Positions 12,768 to 20,680 of a stretch of DNA of 64,000 bases are shown here, piece by piece. How positions within the stretch are numbered: position 1 is the stretch's first letter; the number at the start of each line of letters is the position of its first letter. Where the stretch lies: positions 1,302,001 through 1,366,000 of the forward strand of contig NZ_AP023287.1 in assembly GCF_014218295.1 (NCBI RefSeq). The letters run 5' to 3'. Below the pieces are notes generated by a model. That model was not told where the DNA came from. It ran no database searches and saw only the letters and a list, made by a program, of their open reading frames with translations. Source of the DNA: Mycolicibacterium litorale (GTDB lineage: Bacteria; Actinomycetota; Actinomycetes; Mycobacteriales; Mycobacteriaceae). A program made the position numbers and the translations under genes.

Positions 12768-12796
12768 TCGCCCAAAACGAACTCGCCCAAACGAAC
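12768..12796. repeat. 15/14-bp direct repeat upstream of dacB1
   Basis: TCGCCCAAAACGAAC is followed immediately by TCGCCCAAACGAAC, a head-to-tail duplication differing by one A. It begins 55 bases upstream of the dacB1 ATG (on the minus strand it reads GTTCGTTTGGGCGA twice). It could be a regulator binding pair or a simple duplication. Confidence 0.6.
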
Positions 12797-12812
12797 AAAC
12801 GGGCGCAGAAGT

Positions 12813-12844
12813 CCGAGAGGTTGACGGCAAAACGTCGATCTCGG
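12813..12844 (-). terminator. hairpin after the lactonase-like gene
   Basis: CCGAGA and TCTCGG form an outer 6-bp stem and GACG/CGTC an inner 4-bp stem around GCAAAA. It lies three bases beyond the stop codon of the SMP-30-like gene. No clear U-tract is present, as is common in mycobacteria. It is a plausible terminator. Confidence 0.45.
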
Positions 12845-12847
12845 CGC

Positions 12848-13858
12848 TCACAGTGTCAGGCCGTCGAGTGCGACATGTGCCAGGGCCGACGCGTTGATGC
12901 ACCCCATCCACAGCCGTCCGCCCGACTCCACCAGCCCGGTCACCATGCCGAAGTCGGGATGGGTCGTCCGCAACCCGGCGACCGCGGCGCCGCTGTCCGG
13001 GTCGAACGCCACCGCCCACACCTCGGGGGTGAGCTGCGGGGCGAACCGGTCGGGCAGCAGCCACAGCAGCTTGCGCAGCACCGGGGCGCGCGGCGCCAGC
13101 GTCTCCGCGGCGGCGTTGGGCGGTGAGACCATCGCCACCCAGATCCGCCCGTCGGCGCCGGTCGAGAGGTTGTCGGGATAGCCGGGCAGGTGCCGGGCCA
13201 GCGGCGTGATCGTCCCGGCTTGCGGACCGGTCAGCCAGAACTTCGACAGCCGGCGGCCGAGCGTCTCGGCGAACACCAGCGCCGATCCGTCGGCGGTCAC
13301 GGTCACGCCGTTGGTGAAGTACAGCCCGTCGGCGAGCGTCGTCACCGTCCCGTCGGGATCGCGGCGGAACAGCCCGCCCCTGCCGCGTGCCTCCAGCGCC
13401 GCACCCTTGAAGTGCGCATAGGTGAACGCACTCGTCGATTCGGTGAAATAGATTGTGCCGTCGGCCGTTTCGGTGACGTTGGAGCAGAACTGCAGGTGCC
13501 GGCCCCCGACCGTCTCGACCAGCGGTTCCAGCGCGCCGGTGTCGGGGTCGAGTGCGAGCAGCCCGCGCGGGCTGTCACAGATCAGCAGCCGCCCGTCGCG
13601 GGCCACCGCAAGGCCGAGCGGGCGGCCGCCGGTGTTGGCGACGACGGTCGGGTCGCCACCGTCGGGGGTGAGCCGCAGGATGCGCCCGTCGTCGACGCCC
13701 GTCCACAGCCGGCCATGCGCGTCGACTACCACGTCCTCCGGCGCGTGACCCGGCATGGGCACGACGGTGATCGCGGGCGAGGGGAGCGGCGGCAGCTCGT
13801 CGACGGGCGGTGGCTGCCAGCGGACGGGGGAGATCGGCGGCTTGCGCGTTACGGCCAC
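12848..13858 (-). CDS. SMP-30/strictosidine synthase-like beta-propeller protein
   Basis: This 336-residue protein has propeller-type repeats: PEDVVVDAHGRLWTGVDDGRILRL, RPLGLAVARDGRLLICD, LYFTNGVTVTADGSALVFAETLGRRL and LPGYPDNLSTGADGRIWVAM. The last two match the strictosidine synthase-like / SMP-30 gluconolactonase metal-site regions (N in FTNGV, D in GYPDN). A lactonase or esterase activity is likely, but the substrate is unknown. No signal peptide is evident; the N-terminus is Pro-rich (PPVDELPPLPSP). It is a single gene on the minus strand with a palindromic dispersed element immediately upstream. Confidence 0.8.
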   Translation of the reverse strand: MAVTRKPPISPVRWQPPPVDELPPLPSPAITVVPMPGHAPEDVVVDAHGRLWTGVDDGRILRLTPDGGDPTVVANTGGRPLGLAVARDGRLLICDSPRGLLALDPDTGALEPLVETVGGRHLQFCSNVTETADGTIYFTESTSAFTYAHFKGAALEARGRGGLFRRDPDGTVTTLADGLYFTNGVTVTADGSALVFAETLGRRLSKFWLTGPQAGTITPLARHLPGYPDNLSTGADGRIWVAMVSPPNAAAETLAPRAPVLRKLLWLLPDRFAPQLTPEVWAVAFDPDSGAAVAGLRTTHPDFGMVTGLVESGGRLWMGCINASALAHVALDGLTL

Positions 13859-13882
13859 GCCGCCGACGCTACGCGGCGGCCC

Positions 13883-13945
13883 GCCGAGCCTGCTGGGAGA
13901 TCACGTTTTCCGGCCGAATCGGCGATCCCCGAGCAGTCTCGGCGC
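13883..13945. repeat. dispersed palindromic element, copy C
   Basis: The copy is bounded by CGCCGAG and CTCGGCG, with arms CCTGCTGGGAGATC and GATCCCCGAGCAG that pair, around a core GTTTTCCGGCCGAA. Two other copies in the window share the ends and core but have different paired arms. It lies between the aminotransferase stop and the start of the propeller gene. Confidence 0.7.
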
Positions 13946-13954
13946 GCTGAGCGG

Positions 13955-15340
13955 TCAGAGCCTGCGGCCCGCCTCGCTGAGCACGCCGTGCAGGATCTCG
14001 TAGATCGCGTCGAACTCGGCCTGACCGCTGATCAGCGGCGGCGCCAGCTGGACCACCGGGTCGCCCCGGTCGTCGGCGCGGCAGTACAGGCCGGCGTCCC
14101 ACAGCGCCGGGGTCAGGAATCCGCGCAGCAGCCGCTCCGACTCCTCGTCGTCGAACGTCTCCTTGGTCGCCTTGTCCTTGACCAGCTCGATGCCGTAGAA
14201 GAACCCCTCGCCGCGGACGTCGCCGACGATCGGCAGGTCGTAGAGCTTCTCCAGCGTGGCCCGGAACGCCGGGGCGTTCTCCTTGACGTGGTCGTTGAGG
14301 CCCTCGCGCTCGAAGATGTCGAGGTTGGCCAGCGCCACCGCTGCGGACACCGGATGCCCGCCGAAGGTGTAGCCGTGCCCGAAGGTGGTCTTACCGTCGT
14401 TGAACGGCTCGAACAGCCGATCGCTGGCGATCATCGCGCCCAGCGGCGAGTACCCCGACGTCAGGCCCTTGGCGCTGGTGATGATGTCCGGCACATAGTC
14501 GAAGTCGTCGCAGGCGAACATCGACCCGATGCGGCCGTAGGCGCAGATCACCTCGTCCGACACCAGCAGCACGTCGTATTCGTCGCAGATCTCGCGGACC
14601 CGCTCGAAATACCCGGGGGGAGGCGGGAAGCAGCCGCCCGCGTTCTGCACGGGCTCGAGGAAGACGGCCGCGACGGTGTCGGGGCCCTCGAACTCGATGG
14701 CCTCGGCGATGCGGTCGGCGCAGTACTGCCCGAACGCCTTGGCGTCGTGCGCGTACGGTTCGGGCGCGCGGTAGAAGTTCGTGTTGGGTGCGCGGAAACC
14801 GCCGGGGGTCAGCGGTTCGAACGGCGCCTTGAACGCCGGGATGCCGGTGATCGCCAGCGCGCCCTGCGGGGTGCCGTGGTAGGCGATCGAGCGCGAGACC
14901 ACCTTGTGCTTACCGGGTTTGCCGGTCAGCTTGAAGTACTGCTTGGCCAGTTTCCACGCGCTCTCGACGGCTTCGCCGCCGCCGGTGGTGAAGAAGACCC
15001 GGTTCAGGTCGCCCGGCGCGTAGTTCGCGACGCGCTCGGCGAGTTCGATCGCGGGCGGGGTGGCGTAGGACCACAGCGGGAAGAACGACAGCGTCTCGGC
15101 CTGTTTGGCGGCGGCCTCGGCGAGTTCCTTGCGGCCGTGCCCGACCTGGACCACGAACAGCCCGCTCAGACCGTCGATGTAGCTGCGGCCCTTGTCATCC
15201 CAGATGCGCACGCCTTCGCCGCGGGTGATGATCGGCGGGGTGATGCCTTCGCCGTGGCGGGCGAAATGCCCCCACAGGTGGCGGTTGGCCTTGGCGCCGA
15301 GCTCGCTGGTGACGGGTTCGGTGATGTAGTCCTGCGTCAT
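13955..15340 (-). CDS. class III omega-aminotransferase (diamine/putrescine-type)
   Basis: This 461-residue PLP enzyme is of the class III aminotransferase family. The PLP lysine is K291 in IITSAKGLTSGYSPLGA and the cofactor aspartate is D262 in LLVSDEVICAYGR. FFTTGGGEAVESAWKLAKQYFK is the usual phosphate-binding segment. Such enzymes transfer terminal amino groups of diamines or omega-amino acids to pyruvate or 2-oxoglutarate. The ATG overlaps the stop of the lrp-type gene (ATGA), with GGGGAA as RBS. With the divergent aminobutyraldehyde dehydrogenase it fits a putrescine-to-GABA route; that pathway is inference from neighbours. It is Rv3329-like. Confidence 0.85.
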   Translation of the reverse strand: MTQDYITEPVTSELGAKANRHLWGHFARHGEGITPPIITRGEGVRIWDDKGRSYIDGLSGLFVVQVGHGRKELAEAAAKQAETLSFFPLWSYATPPAIELAERVANYAPGDLNRVFFTTGGGEAVESAWKLAKQYFKLTGKPGKHKVVSRSIAYHGTPQGALAITGIPAFKAPFEPLTPGGFRAPNTNFYRAPEPYAHDAKAFGQYCADRIAEAIEFEGPDTVAAVFLEPVQNAGGCFPPPPGYFERVREICDEYDVLLVSDEVICAYGRIGSMFACDDFDYVPDIITSAKGLTSGYSPLGAMIASDRLFEPFNDGKTTFGHGYTFGGHPVSAAVALANLDIFEREGLNDHVKENAPAFRATLEKLYDLPIVGDVRGEGFFYGIELVKDKATKETFDDEESERLLRGFLTPALWDAGLYCRADDRGDPVVQLAPPLISGQAEFDAIYEILHGVLSEAGRRL

Positions 15341-15867
15341 CGTGTTCCCCAATTGTATTGCTGCTTAACAAGTTTGAGATATACCAAGGTCTCCGTGGAG
15401 ACCACTCCCGGTAGTGCGCGGATCCGCGTGTTCAACAGGTCGAGGAGGTCGTCGTCGTCTTCGCACACCACCTCGGCGATGGCGTCGAACGAACCCGCGG
15501 TGAGCACCACGTAGTCGACGGACGGGATGGCGGCCAGCTTCTCGGCGATCTTCGTCGTGTCGCCGGTACAGCGGATGCCGATCATCGCCTGCCGGGCGAA
15601 CCCCAGCTGCATCGGATCGGTGACGGCGACGATCTGCATGACGCCGGCGTCGACCATCCGCTGGACGCGTTGGCGCACCGCCGCCTCCGACAGGCCCACC
15701 GCCTTGCCGATTCCGGCGTACGAGCGGCGCCCGTCCTGCTGGAGCTTCTCGATGATCGCCTTGGACAGCTCGTCGAGCTGGAAGTACGCGCCGGGGCGCG
15801 ACTGGCTCACGCGCAGCGACACCGGTTGAATGTCGTGCTCGCCCTCGGGGTTGGCCATATGTGGCAT
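15337..15867 (-). CDS. Lrp/AsnC family regulator
   Basis: This 176-residue protein has an N-terminal winged helix-turn-helix (LDELSKAIIEKLQQDGRRSYAGIGKAVGLSEAAVRQRVQRM) and a C-terminal RAM ligand-binding domain (RQAMIGIRCTGDTTKIAEKL ... VDYVVLTAGSFDAIAEVVCED). It is translationally coupled to the downstream aminotransferase and divergent from an aldehyde dehydrogenase, so it most likely senses an amino acid or polyamine-derived ligand and controls both. A second in-frame ATG three codons into the protein is also possible as the start. Confidence 0.9.
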   Translation of the reverse strand: MPHMANPEGEHDIQPVSLRVSQSRPGAYFQLDELSKAIIEKLQQDGRRSYAGIGKAVGLSEAAVRQRVQRMVDAGVMQIVAVTDPMQLGFARQAMIGIRCTGDTTKIAEKLAAIPSVDYVVLTAGSFDAIAEVVCEDDDDLLDLLNTRIRALPGVVSTETLVYLKLVKQQYNWGTR

Positions 15868-15904
15868 TGTGCACGGAATTCGTCGTATGGGGCAACCAGA
15901 TCTA

Positions 15905-15921
15905 TGAAATCAATTGTTTCA
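15905..15921. promoter_or_regulatory. AT-rich palindrome, candidate Lrp/AsnC operator
   Basis: TGAAATCAATTGTTTCA has 5-bp outer arms TGAAA/TTTCA and an AATT centre, standing out in GC-rich DNA. It lies in the 113-bp gap between the divergent lrp-type and aldehyde dehydrogenase genes, 38 bp from the first start and 60 bp from the second. Lrp-family sites are often AT-rich imperfect palindromes of about this size. Confidence 0.5.
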
Positions 15922-15980
15922 ACCGTGTGGCTATGCGAGATGCGTAGCAGTGGCCGGTTCGGTCCGATAGCTTTGGACGC

Positions 15981-17489
15981 ATGACTGCGCTTGTGTCGAA
16001 CGCTTTGACGTCCCCTTCCGTGGCCAGCAGCTGGATCGCCGGTGCGCCGGTCGAGACCTCCGGCGGCTCCTTCCAGATCGTCAACCCGGCGACCGGTGAG
16101 GTCGTCACCGAATACGCCCGCGCCGCCAACGTCGACGTCGACGCGGCGGTGGCCGCCGCGCGCGCCGCACTGCCCGGCTGGGCGACCGCGACGCCGGCCG
16201 AGCGCTCGGCGGTGCTGGCCAAACTCGCCAAGCTGGCCGACGAGCACGCCGAGGTCCTGGTCGCCGAGGAGGTCAGCCAGACCGGCAAGCCGGTGCGGCT
16301 GGCCCGCGAGTTCGACGTGCCGGGCAGCGTCGACAACATCGACTTCTTCGCCGGCGCCGCCCGCCACCTCGAGGGCAAGGCGACCGCCGAATACTCCGGC
16401 GACCACACGTCGAGCATCCGGCGCGAGGCGATCGGCGTCGTCGCCACCATCACCCCGTGGAACTACCCGCTGCAGATGGCGGTGTGGAAGGTACTGCCCG
16501 CCTTGGCCGCCGGCTGCACCGTGGTGATCAAACCGTGCGAACTGACCCCGTTGACCACGCTTACGCTGGCCCGCCTCGCCGGCGAGGCCGGGCTGCCCCC
16601 GGGAGTCCTCAACGTCGTCACCGGGTTCGGCGCCGACGTCGGCACCGCGCTGGCCGGGCACCCCGGCGTGGACCTGGTGACGTTCACCGGGTCGACCGCG
16701 GTCGGACGCAAGGTCATGTCGGCGGCCGCCGTGCACGGCCACCGCACCCAGCTCGAACTCGGCGGCAAGGCCCCGTTCGTGGTGTTCGACGACGCGGACC
16801 TCGACGCCGCGATCCAGGGTGCGGTCGCCGGTGCGCTGATCAACTCCGGTCAGGACTGCACGGCCGCGACCCGCGCGATCGTCGCCCGTGACCTCTACGA
16901 CGACTTCGTGGCGGGCGTCGCCGAGGTGATGGGCAAGATCGTCGTCGGCGATCCGCAGGACCCCGACACCGACCTCGGCCCGCTGATCTCGATCGCCCAC
17001 CGCGACAAGGTGGCGGGCATGGTGTCGCGGGCGCCGGGCGGGGGCGGCCGCGTCGTCACCGGCGGGACGATTCCGGACCTGCCCGGATCGTTCTACCGGC
17101 CGACCCTGATCGCCGACGTGTCGGAGCAGTCCGAGGTGTACCGCGAAGAGGTCTTCGGGCCGGTGCTCACCGTCCGCTCCTTCACCGACGACGACGATGC
17201 GCTGCGGCAGGCCAACGACACCGACTACGGGCTTGCGGCGTCGGCGTGGACCCGCGACGTCTACCGCGCCCAGCGGGCGTCACGGGAGATCCAGGCCGGA
17301 TGCGTGTGGATCAACGACCACATCCCGATCATCAGCGAGATGCCCCACGGCGGCGTGGGCGCCTCCGGCTTCGGCAAGGACATGAGCGACTACTCCTTCG
17401 AGGAGTACCTCACCATCAAGCACGTGATGAGCGACATCACCGGCGTCGCCGACAAGGAGTGGCACCGCACCATCTTCGCGAAGCGGTAG
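15981..17489 (+). CDS. gamma-aminobutyraldehyde dehydrogenase-type ALDH
   Basis: This is a 502-residue NAD(P)-dependent aldehyde dehydrogenase. The catalytic cysteine is C293 (NSGQDCTAATR), the general base E259 (LELGGKAP), and the Rossmann/oxyanion region TPWNYPLQMAVWK lies around residues 159-170. Overall it resembles 4-aminobutyraldehyde/betaine aldehyde dehydrogenases (YdcW/Prr type). Divergent from the Lrp regulator and aminotransferase, it would oxidise the aminoaldehyde the aminotransferase makes. Exact substrate specificity cannot be read from the sequence. Confidence 0.87.
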   Translation: MTALVSNALTSPSVASSWIAGAPVETSGGSFQIVNPATGEVVTEYARAANVDVDAAVAAARAALPGWATATPAERSAVLAKLAKLADEHAEVLVAEEVSQTGKPVRLAREFDVPGSVDNIDFFAGAARHLEGKATAEYSGDHTSSIRREAIGVVATITPWNYPLQMAVWKVLPALAAGCTVVIKPCELTPLTTLTLARLAGEAGLPPGVLNVVTGFGADVGTALAGHPGVDLVTFTGSTAVGRKVMSAAAVHGHRTQLELGGKAPFVVFDDADLDAAIQGAVAGALINSGQDCTAATRAIVARDLYDDFVAGVAEVMGKIVVGDPQDPDTDLGPLISIAHRDKVAGMVSRAPGGGGRVVTGGTIPDLPGSFYRPTLIADVSEQSEVYREEVFGPVLTVRSFTDDDDALRQANDTDYGLAASAWTRDVYRAQRASREIQAGCVWINDHIPIISEMPHGGVGASGFGKDMSDYSFEEYLTIKHVMSDITGVADKEWHRTIFAKR

Positions 17490-17493
17490 GTCG

Positions 17494-17781
17494 TCAGCAG
17501 TCGAGGTGGACGATGGCGGTCGACACGATCTTGTTGGCGACCGCCAGGGAGGCGCCCGAGTACTCGAGGTGCTCCTGGACCATCGGGACGATCTGCGAGG
17601 ATCCCATCCCGCTTCGCGCCGCCCGGCACGCCCAGTAACCCTCGCGCAGGATCTGCTGGGTGGTCAGGAACGCGAACTGCGGCTGCAACTCCAGCAGGGC
17701 GGATTCGTCGGCGGCCGCGGGCGGCGCCGAGGCCAGCAGTCCGGCCGTCACGGCGATCGAGGGGATGAGTGCTCGGACCAT
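17494..17781 (-). CDS. small secreted DUF732-like protein
   Basis: This 95-residue exported protein has a signal peptide MVRALIPSIAVTAGLLASAPPAAA with cleavage after AAA likely. The mature part carries a cysteine in the middle (REGYWACRAA) and one at the C-terminus (IVHLDC), the pattern of the mycobacterial DUF732 family of small secreted helical proteins, whose function is not known. The ATG has GGAGGTGG just upstream; the longer reading adds a Pro/Arg-rich stretch and was rejected. Its stop nearly touches that of the convergent aldehyde dehydrogenase. Confidence 0.8.
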   Translation of the reverse strand: MVRALIPSIAVTAGLLASAPPAAADESALLELQPQFAFLTTQQILREGYWACRAARSGMGSSQIVPMVQEHLEYSGASLAVANKIVSTAIVHLDC

Positions 17782-17824
17782 GTGGCCACCTCCGCGTCGG
17801 TACCGCTGGGTGTCCCCTGGATTC

Positions 17825-18994
17825 TCACCCGCCGATGTGCTGAAACCTCGGCGAACCGGAAAACTCGCTGCGGGCCGCCGCGGTGGCGGTGGCGGCGTCT
17901 TCACTGCGGCGGCGGGTGAGCCGGTTCAGCCCCCACGCCGCCGGCACGGCGACGAGCAGGGTCAGTGCCAGCATCCCCGGGAGCGAACCGCCGAACAGCG
18001 GCCAGTCGAGCGCGTGCACCAGTAGGGCGATCACGAGCACGTGCACGAGGAACAGTTCGTAGGAGACCTCACCGAGCCACGTCATCGGCCTGCTGCCGAG
18101 CACCCGCGCGTACCGCCCGCCGCCGCCGAGCGCCAGGGGCGCGACCGCGAGCGTGGCGATGCCGGCGTAGAGCAGGTTCTTCAGCAGCGGCGCCCACACC
18201 GGCACCGGGCCCATCGTGATCGCCCCGGCCAGCGGCGTACTGACCACCAGGAAGAGCGCGGCCGCCAACGGCAACGCCGTCGCGGCGCGGCAGCGGACGC
18301 CCATGGAGGCGAGCACCGCCAGTCCCATCCCGCCCGCGAACCAGGACAGGTGGGCGGGCAGCCACATGCCGGCGGAGTTCGGCAGCCAGTCGGTCGTCTG
18401 CACGGCGATCAGCCACAGCGGGCTGACGGCGGCCAGCGCGGCGATCGCCCCCAGCAGCCGGGCGGGGCGCCATGTGTTGCGGCACCGCACCACCAGCAGC
18501 AGGTACGCAAGCATCGGCAGTGCCGCGTAGAACGACACCTCCACCGCCAGGCTCCACGTCTGCGACAGGCCGTGGTGCAGGTAGGTGAGCAGGTAGTCGT
18601 CGGTGTAGATCTGGGTGAGCGTGAGGTGTCGCAGGAGTCCGGCCCACGTCTGGCCGGGCGTCGCGAGCGCGGGCAGGTACGCGTAGACGACGTAGACCAC
18701 GGCCACGGTCAGCAGGTACGCGGGCATGATGCGGCGTGCCCGGCGCCGTGCGTAGCGGCCGACCTCCGGTGCGGGCCGCCCCTCGGCGGCGGCGCGGACC
18801 CACGGCCGGAACAACAGGTAGCCGGACAGCACGAAGAAGAGCGCGACCCCGATCTCGAGCCGTGCGTACACGTAACCGAGGAACCCGTGCGAGAGGCTTC
18901 CGGTGGCGAACGCCGTGTGGGTGCCGACCACGAGCAGCGCCGCCACGGCCCGCAGACCCGTGAGCGACGCGACCCGGTCCGAGCGCGGTGGCAC
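17825..18994 (-). CDS. acyltransferase family 3 (OafA/NodX-like) membrane protein
   Basis: This 389-residue integral membrane O-acyltransferase has about ten hydrophobic segments. The N-terminal catalytic motif region VASLTGLRAVAALLVVGTHTAF carries the family His. RRARRIMPAYLL is the family's cytoplasmic RxxR-type block, and TWSLAVEVSFYAALPML is the W-S-L-x-x-E motif. Members transfer acetyl or succinyl groups to sugars or lipids; the acceptor here is unknown. The start is a GTG; the upstream in-frame stretch runs through a palindromic repeat and is not conserved protein. It is divergent from sigJ. Confidence 0.85.
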   Translation of the reverse strand: MPPRSDRVASLTGLRAVAALLVVGTHTAFATGSLSHGFLGYVYARLEIGVALFFVLSGYLLFRPWVRAAAEGRPAPEVGRYARRRARRIMPAYLLTVAVVYVVYAYLPALATPGQTWAGLLRHLTLTQIYTDDYLLTYLHHGLSQTWSLAVEVSFYAALPMLAYLLLVVRCRNTWRPARLLGAIAALAAVSPLWLIAVQTTDWLPNSAGMWLPAHLSWFAGGMGLAVLASMGVRCRAATALPLAAALFLVVSTPLAGAITMGPVPVWAPLLKNLLYAGIATLAVAPLALGGGGRYARVLGSRPMTWLGEVSYELFLVHVLVIALLVHALDWPLFGGSLPGMLALTLLVAVPAAWGLNRLTRRRSEDAATATAAARSEFSGSPRFQHIGG

Positions 18995-19000
18995 TCCGCC

Positions 19001-19054
19001 GAGAATACGGTTGGTGACGGATTCCGGCCGAAAACCGTCATCAACCGCAGTCTC
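19001..19054. repeat. dispersed palindromic element, copy A
   Basis: The arms GAGAATACGGTTGGTGACGG and CCGTCATCAACCGCAGTCTC are inverted repeats matching at 17 of 20 positions, around the core ATTCCGGCCGAAAA. The core and outer GAG/CTC are shared with copies B and C. It fills most of the gap between acyltransferase and sigJ, 23 bp from the sigJ ATG and 6 bp from the acyltransferase GTG. Confidence 0.8.
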
Positions 19055-19077
19055 GCGGGCCGTCCTACACTCCCGGT

Positions 19078-20010
19078 ATGACCGCGAGCGCGCGGGTCGA
19101 CGAATTCGAACGACTGCGACCGTATCTGTTGTCGGTCGCCTACCGGTTGACGGGCACACTGGCCGACGCCGAGGACGCCGTGCAGGACGCCTGGCTGCGG
19201 TGGCAGGGCAGCGGCGCCGAGATCGCCGACCTGCGGGCGTGGCTGACGACGGTGGTGAGCCGGCTCAGCCTCGACCGGTTGCGGTCGGCGGCGCACCGGC
19301 GCGAGACCTATGTCGGGCAGTGGCTGCCCGAACCGGTGGTCACCTCGTTCGACGGCACCGACCCGCTGGCCGCGGTGGTGGCCGCCGACGACGCCCGCTT
19401 CGCCGCGATGGTGGTGCTGGAGCGGCTGAACCCCGATCAGCGGGTCGCCTTCGTCCTGCACGACGGGTTCGCGCTGCCGTTCACCGAGATCGCCGACGTC
19501 CTGGGCGTCACCCCGGCCGCCGCCCGCCAGTTGGCGTCGCGGGCCCGCCGCGCCGTCGCCTCGGCGCCGCCTCCGGTCTCCGACGACGTCCACGCCGAGG
19601 TGGCCGGTGCGCTGATGGCGGCGCTGGCCGCCGGTGACATGGAAGCCGTTGTGCGACTTCTGCATCCGGACGCCACGTTCACCGGGGATGCCAATCGTCG
19701 GGCGCCGACGGCCGCGCAGGTCATCCGCGGCGCCGACAAGGTCGCGCGGTTCCTGTTCGGCCTGGCGCGCAGGTACGGGCCGGGCTGGCTGGAGTCCGCG
19801 CAACCCGCGCTGGTCAACGGTCAGCTGGGCAGTTGGACGCCGGGCACCCCGGCCCGCGACGGGCGGCCCGCGATGATGCCGCGGGTGACGGCGCTGACCG
19901 TGCGCGACGGGCTGGTCTGCGCGGTGTGGGACATCGCCAACCCGGACAAGTTCACGGGGTCGCCCCTTCGTCGCGCGCAAACCACGGCACCCGGCACGCG
20001 TCCGTACTGA
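19078..20010 (+). CDS. sigJ: ECF41-group sigma factor SigJ
   Basis: This 310-residue extracytoplasmic-function sigma factor has region 2 (FERLRPYLLSVAYRLTGTLADAEDAVQDAWLRW), region 4 (LERLNPDQRVAFVLHDGFALPFTEIADVLGVTPAAARQLASRARR) and a SnoaL-like C-terminal domain. Between them is the WLPEPVV linker and near the end the IANPDKF motif, both hallmarks of ECF41 factors. In that group the C-terminal domain acts as a built-in regulator, so no anti-sigma gene is expected or seen. Its 3' end overlaps the convergent carboxymuconolactone decarboxylase gene by 59 bp, the usual ECF41 partner and target. Confidence 0.93.
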   Translation: MTASARVDEFERLRPYLLSVAYRLTGTLADAEDAVQDAWLRWQGSGAEIADLRAWLTTVVSRLSLDRLRSAAHRRETYVGQWLPEPVVTSFDGTDPLAAVVAADDARFAAMVVLERLNPDQRVAFVLHDGFALPFTEIADVLGVTPAAARQLASRARRAVASAPPPVSDDVHAEVAGALMAALAAGDMEAVVRLLHPDATFTGDANRRAPTAAQVIRGADKVARFLFGLARRYGPGWLESAQPALVNGQLGSWTPGTPARDGRPAMMPRVTALTVRDGLVCAVWDIANPDKFTGSPLRRAQTTAPGTRPY

Positions 20011-20545
20011 ACCCCTGCTCGGTGATGCCCAGGGCCGCATACATCCGGGCCCGCATGTTCTCCACCCCGATCTGATAGGTCAGCTCGATCACCCCGGCGT
20101 CGCCGAACCGGCGGCGCAGATCGGCGACCTGCTCGTCGGTGACGGTGTGCGGGTCGGTGGTCATCGCGTCGGCGTAGGCGATGGCCGCACGCTCGTCGTC
20201 GGAGTAGCGCGGTGAGGTGGCGTAGTCGTCGATGTCGGTGAGGCGTTCGACGTCGAGGCCGTCGAGGCGCTGCAGCATCGCGCCGAAGTCGACACACCAC
20301 GAGCACCCGACGGTGCGCGCCGTCCAGAACACCGCGAGCTCACGGACCGCAGCCGGCAGCACGGTGGAGCCGGACTGCAGCAGCCCCTCGTGCACCACGT
20401 TGGCCACCATGAGGCGGGGATGGTGCGCGGCGACGGCGAACGGTTCGGGCACCTCGCCGAAGCGGCGCTTGGCCACCCGGTACAACAGCTTGGTCAGCAG
20501 CGATGCGCGCTGCGGGGGGACGGGGTCGATGCGTGTTGTCGTCAT
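19952..20545 (-). CDS. carboxymuconolactone decarboxylase / AhpD-like protein, SigJ partner
   Basis: This 197-residue protein is of the CMD/AhpD superfamily, with the redox motif SWCVDFGA (only one Cys of the AhpD-type CxxC pair is present) after LAVFWTARTVGC; a Cys two residues earlier makes the pair C-S-W-C. The helical stretch NVVHEGLLQSGSTVLPAAVRELAVF precedes it. ECF41 sigma factors are typically next to such a gene and drive its expression. The ATG is preceded by a well-matched ECF41-type promoter, apparently giving a leaderless mRNA. The substrate is unknown; a thiol-linked peroxide or organic-compound role is inferred. Confidence 0.85.
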   Translation of the reverse strand: MTTTRIDPVPPQRASLLTKLLYRVAKRRFGEVPEPFAVAAHHPRLMVANVVHEGLLQSGSTVLPAAVRELAVFWTARTVGCSWCVDFGAMLQRLDGLDVERLTDIDDYATSPRYSDDERAAIAYADAMTTDPHTVTDEQVADLRRRFGDAGVIELTYQIGVENMRARMYAALGITEQGFSTDACRVPWFARDEGATP

Positions 20546-20553
20546 ACCCCCAT

Positions 20554-20580
20554 GACGAGACAGCCCGCCGAGGTGTGACC
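20554..20580 (-). promoter_or_regulatory. ECF41 (SigJ) -type promoter of the CMD gene
   Basis: The minus strand carries GGTCACA, 16 bases, then CGTC. The ECF41 consensus as I remember it is TGTCACA with a -10 CGTC at this spacing; one base differs. CGTC ends nine bases before the ATG, so transcription would begin at or next to the start codon. Confidence 0.7.
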
Positions 20581-20680
20581 GCGCTTGTCGGGCAGCCCCC
20601 GGCGGCCGATAATCTCACCAGGGGTCAATATCGAGTCGGGGCGATCCGGGTCAGTTCCACGTAGACAAGGAGTCGCACAC

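Noticed and set aside
19035..19078. A SigJ-type promoter in front of sigJ itself (CGTC 17 bases before ATG)
   Set aside because: The upstream CGTCATC fits the -35 consensus poorly and the spacing is 18, not 16; it also lies inside the palindrome.
18994..19159. A longer N-terminus for the acyltransferase
   Set aside because: It would run through the palindromic element and into sigJ; no homology-like sequence before the GTG.
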